A program made the position numbers and the translations under genes. Positions 54,543 through 64,000 of a DNA stretch of 64,000 bases are shown piece by piece. The stretch lies in the NCBI RefSeq assembly GCF_010093535.1, contig NW_022985192.1, forward strand, positions 725,236-789,235. The letters run 5' to 3'. The stretch's first letter is position 1; the number at the start of each line of letters is the position of its first letter. Below the pieces are notes generated by a model that ran no database searches, had not been told where the DNA came from, and saw nothing but the letters and a program-made list of their open reading frames with translations. Source of the stretch: Lindgomyces ingoldianus (Eukaryota; Ascomycota; Dothideomycetes; Pleosporales; Lindgomycetaceae).

Positions 54543-55013
54543 CAGCGGTTATGGAAGAATGCATTATCTAATAGGAAGACAGGCTGCAAGTCTAACAAGT
54601 CTAATAAGCTAAGTAAGTTTACTATGTTGTAAACTTAACTAACTTACTTAACTTATTTTTAGCACTGTTAAATGTGTATATAGTTTTAACTTTAAATAAC
54701 TTTTAAAGAGGTATGTTTAACATTTAGTTTATTTTTTACATAGACTAAGTAGCATTCTAGCTTTTTAAAGAGCTGCAATACTATTTATATATCTTGTAAT
54801 ATATATACTTCTAATTCTATCTAACAGGACTGTTTAACCTAGCTACTATACTGCTGCTATAGGGACAAACTATAATCTAGTTACTCTACCCTACTCTATT
54901 AGCCTAATAGCTATTACGTAGGACTGTACACCCTACTGTTAGCCCCTCCTCTCTGTTCCATTACCTAAGGAATAACATTAACCTAAGTGCTTTTTAAAGT
55001 AAGAATTATAACA
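54543..55013 (+). repeat. E3 5' LTR, right part (471 bp)
   Basis: Continues from 47959. Shares tgcattatctaatagga and tatatcttg-type segments with the E4 LTR and ends AATTATAACA, complementary to the TGTTA start. Confidence 0.65.
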
Positions 55014-55299
55014 TTAAACACTACACCTTCTAAAAAGTATAACTACTTAATATAACCTTAACTCTAACATAGCCTACATAGCTCTATTAGGGTTATTAGA
55101 AGTTCTAATAGCTAATAAAAGAGTTCTAGTAGAATAGATTAACAGTATTTAAGATAACATTAAAAAACTTTAGTAAATTAGTAATAAAATTAATAAACTA
55201 ATTAGTCTTTATAAAAAAGTATAAAATTTATGCTAAAAAGTAGTAAAATTTAATAACTAACTTATACTAATAAATCTTTAATTAGCTATAAGCTTTGTA

Positions 55300-56420
55300 A
55301 ACTAGATACACATGTTATAAGTAGAGCTAGCTAAACTCTAAAATATCTTTACTAAAAAAATAAGCATTATAGCTAAAAAGACTTTAAGACTAACCTTTTT
55401 AAAGCCTTTTAAAGAATTGCTTAAGAACCTCTGCCCTTTTTTTACTAGATACTACCTTTATATGTAATATAACAAAAAAGCATTCTAAACTAATATAAAA
55501 ATAATATCCTAGATAGGATTATATTTAAAAGAACCTTTTATAATCTAGTTCTAGCTACATATAGATAATTAGATAGACTTTAGAGTAAACAGCACTACAC
55601 TAAGCTCTAAAACTAAGGAAATATTTAGTAGTGTAGAAGCTTTTAAAGAAGCTCTATTAACTATCTATAGAACTGTAGACAAATAAAAAATTGCAGCTAA
55701 TAAACTAAATGCTTTAAAACAAGAAAAAAGTATAGTCTAGTACTATGCTGCATATTTTAAAGAACAGCTAGCTATCTGTAGATAGACAGACTAAAAAGCT
55801 TTTTACTAAATATTCTATAATAGCTTAAAAGACATAATCAAAAATAAATTTATATATAATAGAAAACTAACTACTTTTAAAAATTTTATTATAAAAGTAA
55901 CACTTTATAATAATAAGTATAAAGAACATAAAAGAGAAAAACAGCGTAGAGAAGCTTTTTAGAAACCTAAGTTTATTCCTAAAAAAAGAAAAGCTTTTTA
56001 TTATAATAAAAAACTAATAGATCTTAGTTACATAAAATATATATAAAGCCTTTTTTTTTTAAAAAAAAGCTAAGCCTTTAGACGTAATAGGCTACCCTTA
56101 ACTAAGAAGTAATAAAAATAGCTAGAAAATAAGGCCTACCTAAACTATAAAAAAATAGAATATTTCTACTAAAATTACCTATACTTCTAGAAGGGGAAAA
56201 ATAAAAATACTACTATAATAATAAAAGCTATTACTACTAAATACAGCCTTATAAATAAGGGAATATTAGAAAAATTAAATAATAGACTCTACTAGCAATG
56301 TAAAAAAAACTATTTTTTAAAAAACTACTTTAAAGTATATTAAAAAGTAGTTATTAAAGACTTTAGTAGCCTTAATTAAGTGTTACAGAACCTTATAATT
56401 CTTAAAAAATATAAAGAAAA
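55300..56420 (+). pseudogene. E3 gag remnant
   Basis: Parallel by eye to the E4 gag region (for example near 55,440-55,600 against 57,370-57,520). All frames carry stops. It is cut at 56444 by E4. Confidence 0.5.
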
Positions 56421-56444
56421 AACTTAGATCTAAGAATACATTAT

Positions 56445-57031
56445 TGTTACAGCCAACAGACAGACTGTAATAACCTAATCAGCTGTTCCCCACAGCCCAG
56501 GCGACGTCAGATGGAAAACGCTTAAACCTGTGCTAGACAAATCACGTGACAGGACAGATAAGGAATGGCTCTAGCTTTTAGACAAAAGCCTAGCAGAGTG
56601 CATTATCTAATAGGACCACAGGCCTTGCAGGCTTGCAGGCTATGCAGGCTATGCAGGTAATAGGCATGCAAGCATGCAAAACCTATGTATATAATCTTAA
56701 TCACAACTATAGTTAGAAGGCGTAATTACTATTTAGTCTTTACCTACCTAATAAACTAAAAGGCATTAAAACTTTTATAAAAAGAACATTACTGCCTTAT
56801 ATATCTTGCACTATATATACCTTCTTTTTTATCCTTTTAGATTAGGTTTGCTAGCTCCTTATACAGCCGCTAGGCTAAACCATAACCTGCCTTCTTTACT
56901 CTGCCTATCCTACACTCTGCTTAACAGACTGTACACCTAATCTAGCTAAGTCCTCCCCCCTTTTCTCTATTAACATATTATAGGCTGTAGTGCTCTAAAA
57001 TTACTATTTTATTAGAGCAAAGATTATAACA
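56445..57031 (+). repeat. E4 5' LTR (587 bp)
   Basis: Starts TGTTACAGCC and ends ATTATAACA. Its first 250 bp is much less mutated than the rest. It contains short direct repeats of caggctatg/caggcttg near 56,630-56,660. Confidence 0.7.
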
Positions 57032-57289
57032 GTAATTACTACCACCTGCAAAGTATAGCTACTACCACCTTAGACATCAGCATGACAGGCGCCTTAGCTG
57101 CTAGCACTAGCTAGGCCCCTACAGTAACTAAAAAGGCATAGAATTAGCAGATATTATATCTTTATAATAAGTTAGAATAACTTAAGCAACACCTTTAGCA
57201 ATAAGTATAACAGGGGCCCTTAAATACCTATTAGCTACAGGCCCTTTAGCTAAAAGTAGCTAACCTTAGAAACATTACACAAGAAAGAA

Positions 57290-58320
57290 CTAGTGTTAAA
57301 TTAAAGAAGACTCTACACCTTACCCCTTCTAAAGCATTTAATAGCTTTGCTAAAGACTTAAAACTCTTTTTTATAAAGTGTTACCTCTACATGTAATACA
57401 ACAAAGGTGCTTTTAAAATAAACAAAGAAATAATTTTATAAATAAGCCTACACCTAAAAGGATTACCTGCTATATAGTTCTAACTTTATGCTAATAATTA
57501 GATAAATTATTAAGTAAATAGTAAGCCTTTATTACTAGAAACATAGAAAGTTTTTAAAAACTTTAACTTTTTTAAAGCAGCCTTAACTGCAATCTACAGG
57601 CTAGTTAATTTAAAAAAATGTGCAGTTAATAAAATAGACTCTCTATAATAAAGAAAAAGTTCTGTCTAACACTATGCAGCCTGCTTTAAGAAGCTGCTAG
57701 CCATCTGCAGATAGACAGACAAAAGAGTAATAAAATAGATGTTCTATAACAGGCTTTTAGACATAATTAAAGATAAATTTACTTATATAAAAAAGCCTAA
57801 GAGCTTTAAGGATTATATTAAGAAAGCACTTACTTATAATAAAAGACATGCTAAATAATATAAAAAGAAAAAAACAAGTGTAATAAGTTTAAAACTTAAC
57901 TAGTTTTTTTTTAAAAAAAAGAGACTTTATAGTTTAATAGCAAACTTATAGACCTTAGTTACGCTAAGCATACATGTAGCTTCTCTAAAAAAAAGTAGTC
58001 CTTTTAGAAGTGTAAGGCCACCTCTAAACAAGGAATAAAAGAAATAGCTTAAAAAAAAGGCATGCATTGACTATAAAAAAGTAGGCTACTTTTGTTAGAA
58101 ATGTCTAGACTCTAAGCAACTAAAGAATAAAAATATTAGGTTAGCTATAAAAGCTATGTATGCTAATAAAGGCTTAACACATAAAAAAATACATAATAGG
58201 CTTAATAAACAACTTTGCTAGAGATGCAGAGCTAATTACAAATCCTCTAACTATCTAGTAGACTATTAAAAGGTAGAGGTCTAAAAAGAAGACAATATCT
58301 CTAGGGCTATTAAACAAGCT
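57290..58320 (+). pseudogene. E4 gag remnant with zinc-knuckle relics
   Basis: Two Cys-rich islands (around 58,090 and 58,210) with CxxC spacing interrupted by stops, at the end of a capsid-like region similar to E3. Confidence 0.5.
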
Positions 58321-59429
58321 GCAGTTCTTAAAGGATAGCAGAATCTAATGTAAGTAACTAACTATGTTAAAAATGTAAAAAGAAAAGAAAAATAATACTT
58401 TTTTAAATAAAATAGGTTAAGCATTCTGCTAAAAGAACTTAAGTAACAGTTTAAGTAAGAAGATTACTAGAAGTGCAGAGGCTCTTATAACTATAACCCC
58501 TGCAGAACAGGACTTTATAAAGTAACTCTAGATAACAACTATAACACTTATAAAGTTATTAAAAAATTGCTATAGTTTATTATAAGATATTAAATAAAAA
58601 AAATAATAGAAATTCTTTAAAAAAATACTAGTAAAAGAAAAAGGCCTTAACTAGCACCTAGCACTTCTTTAGACCCTAGCACTGTTAAATAAACAACTAG
58701 ATACGCCACCCCTAGCACTAGCAGTAACAAAGAAGAAGCTAGAGGAACAACAAATCTATAGATACTGCATTCTATGTAGAAGTAAAAAACATAACAACTT
58801 TTAATGCAAGTATAGGAATTATCCCTTACAAATAATTTAGACAAAAGAATACCCCTAATAGGCTTAAGTATAACCTATACCTATCTGCACAAATCTTAAA
58901 CAATGCCTATACACCTAGTACTTATATATAAATAAATATTGTGTCTAACATTAGCTAACTAAGCACTAAGCTAGCTAGTAGCTAATAGGCGCGTAGGAGA
59001 GTAAAAGATTTATAGACACCCTAACTAGGCTAGCTATAACATGCAAAATGCTAAACTGCTAGCACTATAGCACAGGTCTACTCTATAAAAAGAAGCCCTA
59101 GACTAAATGCAACAACGCCCCTAATTACGCCTTCTACTATTTCTAATAAAAAGCTAACTAACAGAATAATTAACTTTTATACTACTATAGAGTAGAAAGC
59201 ATTAATTGCCTAGTAGAAGACTGCATAGTAAAAGACTACTAAGAATTTAAGGTTACAGCTAACTAAGTAGCTAAACAGATACACTACCTTCTAAGCACTA
59301 AAAAAATATAATGTTAGCATAAACTATAATAAAGTTTACTATAATATAAAAGTTCTAATTATAGTAAAATAAGGACCTAGAAGAAGCCTAACAGCTAAGA
59401 TTACCTTAAGATACATAGGCTGTAAATAG

Positions 59430-62400
59430 AAAGGCCTTGCGCTAATAGACAGCAGATGCACATTTACAGTAATTAACTCTACCTAAGTTAACTAGAACAA
59501 GATTTACTTCTAAATAAAAAAAACCTCTTTTAAGTATCCCTAGCTAACACATTATTAATTAAGTTTAGTAGAGGAAAAATACAACTTAAAACTATAGAAT
59601 TAATTATAGAAGCTAAAGGCACAGATAACTAGATATTATTTAGCATACTACTACTTAGAGGAAAATACCAAGTTATACTAGAATATAACTAGCTTTATAA
59701 ACACAACCCTAGCATTAACTAGTAGATAATGTTAATACAACCTAAATTTAAACATACATAGATAGTATAACTAACAAGCTATAAGTACAACCCCCTAACT
59801 TACATATAGGCCTAACAAGAACTAGACTACCTCTAACAAGAAACAAAACCCTAGAAGTTCCTTTGCTAGGAACTAAAAGCACATGCTGTCTGTATAATAA
59901 AAAAATAGCTAAAGAAAGTCTCTTTTAAGAAATTTAAAAAAGAAAGAAATCTAAACTAGGTAGAAATCTACTAAATTATAGAAGAACCTAAGAAGGAACT
60001 CTTAAAAGAGTACTATAGCTACAAAGACATGTTTATAACTTTTAAGAATTTAAAAGAATTACTCTTACATTAACTCTAGGATTACGCAATTAACTTTAAA
60101 CTTAATCCTTAGCTAAAGACATATAAACTGCGCCCTCTTACAGCAGCTTAGAAAAAAGCACTATAAGAATACATAGATTGCATGCTAGTAAGAGGCTATA
60201 TCTAAGAAAGTAAAAGCTTTATAGCATTAGCAGTAGTCTTTGCAAGAAAGAAAAATATAAAGATTAAAGTTTACTAAGACTATTAAACTCTTAATAAAAA
60301 TACTATAAGAGATTAGTTCCTCTTTTCTATTATTTAGAATATTATAAATTAGTTAAAGAGAACTATGCACTTTATAAAGTTTAATGTCTAGAATAGATTT
60401 AATAAAATAAGGATAAAAAAACATAAATAGATAATAGCCTTTACAACTTTATAAGCCCTTTATAAGCTTTTTATTATGCTATTTAGACTTACTAACGCTC
60501 TAGCAACTTTTTAAAGAGTAATTAACACAGCACTTAATCTATACCTAGACATCTTTATTCTAGTATATCTAGATAACATTCTTATATACACTAAGAAAGA
60601 TAAACTAGACTATGTAGCAAAGGTACAACTAGTGCTAAATAAGCTTTAAAAATACAGACTTTATCTATAGCTAGAAAAATATAAATTTAACATATAAAAA
60701 ACTAACTACCTTAGATTTATTATTAATAAAGAAGAAATAAAAATAGGCCTAGCTAAAGTAAATAAAGTACTTAAATAGCTAACTCTAAAAACTGTTACAG
60801 AAATTAAAGAGTTTCTAGGCCTTACTAGCTACGTGCGAAGAATAATTAAGGACTATTTAAAAATTACGCTACCCCTTACAGATGCTACTTCTAAGGAAAA
60901 ATCTACTTAGAAATTCCTATAAATAACAGAAATAGAGAATGCCTTTTAAGAATTAAAATAAATTATAACAAATTACCCTATTCTTAAAATGTACAACTCT
61001 ATGCTAGAAATAAAAGTACACACTAATGCTTCTCTAAGAGCAGAAGGAGCAGCACTCTCCTAGAAACAAGAGAATAGTTAATAGCACCTAGTAGCCTATT
61101 ACTTAGCAAAGTTTACACTATTAAAACAGAAGTATACTATCCCTAATAAAGAATTAAAAGCTATAGTTACTGCATGTAAAAATTAGAAAGTTAAGCTTCA
61201 AAGTTTTAGTTAGTAATTTATAATTTTTACTAACTATGTAAACTTTATTACTTTTTTTACTACTAAAAAACTTTTACTAATGCATATACAATAGGCTATA
61301 AAATTAGTATAGTTTAACTTTGTTATTAAGCACGTAGCAGAAAGCAGTAACTAATAAGTAGACGCTCTTAGCCAGCGCCCTAACTACTTTAAAAAAAATA
61401 AAGAAAATTCTAAAAAATTTGCAATCTTTAAAGAAACCTTAGAAGGGCTAGTTGATAAAGGACTAAACTAAAAAAAACTACTATGTTCTTTTATAATAGT
61501 TAAATAAGGATAAAAAAACTTAATAAAAAAGTATTATAAAGCTCCTATGTTTAGACACCTAGGAATTAGATTACTATAAAAAAAGATTAAAGATGCTATA
61601 CTCTAAAAAGTACTCTAATTAAAGCACCTGTGCACTAAAGTTTTATAGAAATGCAACATTTATAATAAAAACAACTTACAACAGCATAAACCCTATAGAT
61701 TCCTCTAACTAATTACAGCACTAAGTTAACGATAGACTATAATAGCTATAGACTTTATTACTAAATTACTACTATTATAAGAACCTAGCATAGAAAGACT
61801 CTATAATATAATTACATAAGTTATAGATAAAACTACAAAATTTGTTTACTTATAGCCTTTAGAAAAGAGCATTATAGCTAAAGAATTTATGTTTAAACTA
61901 AAAAAGAATGTCTTAGCTACTTATAGTTACTCTAAGACTATTATCTCTAATTAAGATAAGCTATTTACAAGTAAATATTAGGCAGTAGTAGTTAGACATC
62001 TTAGAATTAATTATAAGCTCTTTACAGCCTACTACTTGTAAATAAACAGACAAACAGAAAAAGTAAACACAGAAGTAGAGAAATACCTGCGCAAATACGT
62101 GTCCTATAAACAGAATAACTAGGCAAAATAGCTGCTAATAGCGCAACTTACTATTAACACTACAGAATTAGCTATAACTAAGGAAACCCTATATAAAGCT
62201 AATTTTAGGTACTCCCTGCAGTATAAGCTACATTCCACCCAGCTAACAGACCCCTTAGAGGCTATAAATTAGACAACTAAACTTTTAGAACTACATTAAA
62301 AATTAACTAGAAAAGCATAGTTAGCTTAGGATGCTATAAAAAAAGTAGTAAACTAGAAAAAGCAACTAGCGCTAGAGATATACTTTAATAACTACATGTA

Positions 62401-62750
62401 TTTAGACATAAAGAGTCTTAAAACACTAAGACTCTCTAGAAAGCTTGCTAAAAAACACATAGAACTTTATAGAGTTATATAAACACGCTCTAGCATTTAT
62501 AAACTTAAGCTGCCTAAAAAAATAAGAATACACCCTTAGTTCTACATCTTTAAGCTTAAACTTACACTTAAGACTATTTAACTAGCAACTACTAGATAGA
62601 AGGAGGAAGAAAAGGAATATAAAGTAGAATAAATTTTAAACTACTAAGAAAGCAAGTACCTAATTAAATAGAAAAGATAGCCTACTAGTAAAAGCACCTA
62701 AGAACCTATTAAAAGCCTGTTAAACACCTCTTTAGTTCTCTATAAATACT
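59430..62750 (+). pseudogene. E4 pol remnant (PR-RT-RH-IN-chromodomain)
   Basis: Islands: ALIDS near 59,440; DYAINFKLNP and KLRPLTAA near 60,080-60,150; VVFARKKN near 60,240; YLDNILIYTKK near 60,570; EFLGLTSYVRR near 60,810; FRHLGIRLL near 61,550 (integrase zinc-binding start); YKLKLPKKIRIHP near 62,500 ahead of the chromodomain-like EEKEYKVE. Stops separate all of them. Confidence 0.72.
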
Positions 62751-62849
62751 TAGAGTCCCTTCTAAACAAAACTACCCTAGAGAAAGCTCTCTAGTCTAAA
62801 AAACATTATTATTAGTTAAAACTACAGCAGCATTAGCTAGCTGTGATGT

Positions 62850-63300
62850 AAGAGGTTTGCAACCCTTTAATATAGGCTAAGAAGAAGAAAGACCTGCAGC
62901 CTCTACCTTAAGCGCTTTAAGCTTATCTAAGGACAAAAGGTCTTCTTTTAGATACTTTGCCCTTTAATCCTCTAGCACTTTTAACTGCTTATAAGCTCTT
63001 TTCTAATAAAAAACAATTAACTAAAAACACTTTAGTAACTTTTTTTATACACTTTTTTTTCTTTCTTGCGCATCTTATCCTTTTAGACTGCTTCTAGCTC
63101 TGCTAACAGTTTCTTACATTCCTGCTCTAGGCAATCCTACGCAGCATTAGACACAAAAACATTATAACAACTCCCCTTCTATACACACTCTACGCACTTG
63201 TCTAATAACAAAGTTATTACATAAGAGGAACTGCTTAAACAACAGGCACTATAAGAACGCATCTTAGTATAACAAAGAGAATTAAGACAGGCAATAGTGC
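62850..63300 (-). pseudogene. E4 antisense accessory frame remnant
   Basis: Reading the minus strand, a Cys-rich patch (CVECV, SCYNVF) precedes a Glu/Lys-rich coiled-coil-like stretch (CLEQECKKLLAELEAV, KDKMRKKEKK) and RAKYLKEDLLSLDKLKALK. This follows pol on the opposite strand. I recall uncharacterised fungal repeat-encoded proteins with this Cys-then-charged-helix layout. Broken by several stops. Confidence 0.4.
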
Positions 63301-63334
63301 AAAGGCGACAGGCAGGGTTGCTGTTTACTATAGT

Positions 63335-63410
63335 AATAGTAATTACAATAGTAATAGTAATTACTATGCAACCTTTTAGCTCTAGTAATAGTAATTACTA
63401 TTTACTAAAA
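63335..63410. repeat. AT-rich tandem repeat (tagtaatagtaattac)
   Basis: Several copies of tagtaatagtaattac(t/a)a at 63,341-63,405, part of them palindromic. Confidence 0.7.
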
Positions 63411-63499
63411 ATAGTATAAAAGTATAACATAAGTCTTAATTAGCTATTTAAAATTTATAGCACTTTTAACTTTATTTTTATTATTTTACTTAGACTACT

Positions 63500-63640
63500 A
63501 TATTTAGATAAACTTAGTAAACTAAGTAAAATAATTTAACTAAGTAAAATAATTTAACTAAATAATCTAATCTAACTAAATAATCTAAATAATCTAAATA
63601 ATCTAAATAAACTAAATAACTTAAATAATTAAATAACGTA
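63500..63640. repeat. AT-rich tandem repeats (aactaagtaaaataattt; taaataatc)
   Basis: Two copies of an 18-bp unit, then about seven copies of a 9-10 bp taaataatc-type unit. Low-complexity expansion within the mutated block. Confidence 0.75.
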
Positions 63641-64000
63641 CTTTATAGGCGAGTTGCTTACACACCTAAGTTGCTTACTTTTGCTAAGACCCTACTACAC
63701 TACTCTTCTTACACTAATGTATTCCTAATAACACTACTTAGACGTGTTAAAAGAATGTTAGATGCAGCTTATACTTTAAGCTTTTAAATAAAACGCAACA
63801 CTTTCTAAGTAACACACTGTAGTTATTTATAAAGTCTTTTAAAAAATAATAAGTAACTAACACACTAGACAACCTTTCTAAGCTAATTATACAGCTAACT
63901 TATAAAAGCTAGATAATAATAAGAAGTAGGTAATTATTTAGCACATACTTAAGCTAGATGCGCAAGGATTTCCCCCCTAGCTAGCAGCTATAGCTAATAT

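Larger units (their letters stand above)
47844..56444 (+). mobile_element. E3: Ty3/Gypsy element interrupted by E2 and E4
   Basis: The 5' LTR begins TGTTACAG at 47844, breaks at 47959 where E2 sits, resumes at 54543 and ends AATTATAACA at 55013. Removing E2 and one copy of its 5-bp duplication restores an LTR of 587 bp. Interior sequence (55014-56444) contains a gag relic similar to that of E4 and stops at 56444, where the E4 LTR starts. Everything further 3' is displaced beyond E4. E3 itself appears inserted in E1 (target TTGTT, 47839-47843). Confidence 0.7.
43640..64000. repeat. AT-rich, RIP-like heterochromatic block
   Basis: From about 43,640 to the right edge the sequence is dominated by TA, AA and TT. 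CA/TG dinucleotides are scarce except in small islands, and stop codons fill all frames: only two open frames over 60 codons occur in 20 kb, against dozens per 10 kb before. This is the pattern expected from repeat-induced point mutation acting on transposons. The change happens within about 50 bp of the last gene's start codon. Confidence 0.85.
56445..64000 (+). mobile_element. E4: Ty3/Gypsy chromovirus, 3' end outside window
   Basis: The 5' LTR is 56445-57031. In order on the plus strand, with stops throughout: gag (about 57,290-58,320, with two CCHC-like zinc-knuckle relics near 58,090 and 58,210), protease (ALIDS island near 59,440), RT (60,050-61,100), RNase H (to about 61,380), integrase (61,540-62,400) and a chromodomain-like end (62,500-62,700). 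A degenerate antisense reading frame follows (63,300 to 62,850). No second LTR was found before 64,000, so the element exceeds 7.5 kb or has further insertions. Confidence 0.75.

Noticed and set aside
58647..58844. 65-codon minus-strand open frame inside E4
   Set aside because: Antisense to the gag-pol remnant, chance survival of a stop-free stretch, hydrophobic but without a start context.

Overview
This window reads as nuclear DNA of a filamentous ascomycete (Pezizomycotina). The genes have short introns (about 50-160 nt) with GTRNGT-type donors, CTAAC/CTGAC-like branch sites and YAG acceptors. The gene set is typical of this group: Ecm33-type GPI protein, GT62 mannosyltransferase, Pcs60-like synthetase, Mlh3 and Chl4/Mis15. 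A Leotiomycetes-like host is my guess from the look of several lineage-restricted proteins; no marker in the window fixes the class.

Positions 1 to about 43,600 are a gene-bearing compartment with normal base composition. From left to right it holds: a truncated single-pass membrane protein gene (-); a coiled-coil protein of unknown function (-); a mitochondrial NAD+-type carrier (-) diverging from QCR7 (+); a 3-methyladenine DNA glycosylase (+); a 3.1 kb gene-poor stretch; an Ecm33-like cell-wall protein (+); a possible helix-loop-helix regulator (+); a 3.5 kb gene-poor stretch; an Mnn9-like mannosyltransferase (+); an Spf45/Drt111-like G-patch/RRM splicing factor (-) diverging from a Pcs60-like acyl-CoA synthetase (+); a Cys-rich orphan (+); a BTB-like gene with an in-frame stop (-); a low-complexity conserved fungal protein (-) diverging from MLH3 (+); a membrane-anchored CE4 polysaccharide deacetylase (+); a YCII-domain protein (-) diverging from CHL4/mis15 (+); and a helix-hairpin-helix protein (-). 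These are unrelated housekeeping genes in mixed orientation. Shared themes are genome maintenance (Mag1, Mlh3, Chl4), cell wall (Ecm33, Mnn9, deacetylase) and mitochondria (carrier, Qcr7, YCII protein).

At about 43,640 composition switches abruptly. The remaining 20 kb is AT-rich, dominated by TA dinucleotides, and has stop codons in every frame. It is a stack of Ty3/Gypsy chromovirus-type LTR retrotransposons that look destroyed by RIP (C-to-T mutation). The layers can be read from LTR boundaries and target-site duplications. Element E1 (5' LTR 45045-45259) was interrupted by element E3, whose 5' LTR starts at 47844. A complete element E2 (47960-54537; two 275-bp LTRs; 5-bp duplication GCTGC) later inserted inside that E3 LTR. 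Element E4 (from 56445, running off the window) inserted in the E3 interior. No intact retrotransposon gene remains.

I found no tRNA, rRNA, CRISPR array or biosynthetic cluster. The most informative signals are the nested retrotransposon stack, the uneven survival of LTR edges within it, an antisense reading-frame relic in E4, and three host genes with odd coding or splicing features (in-frame TGA, GG-AG intron, GC-AG intron).
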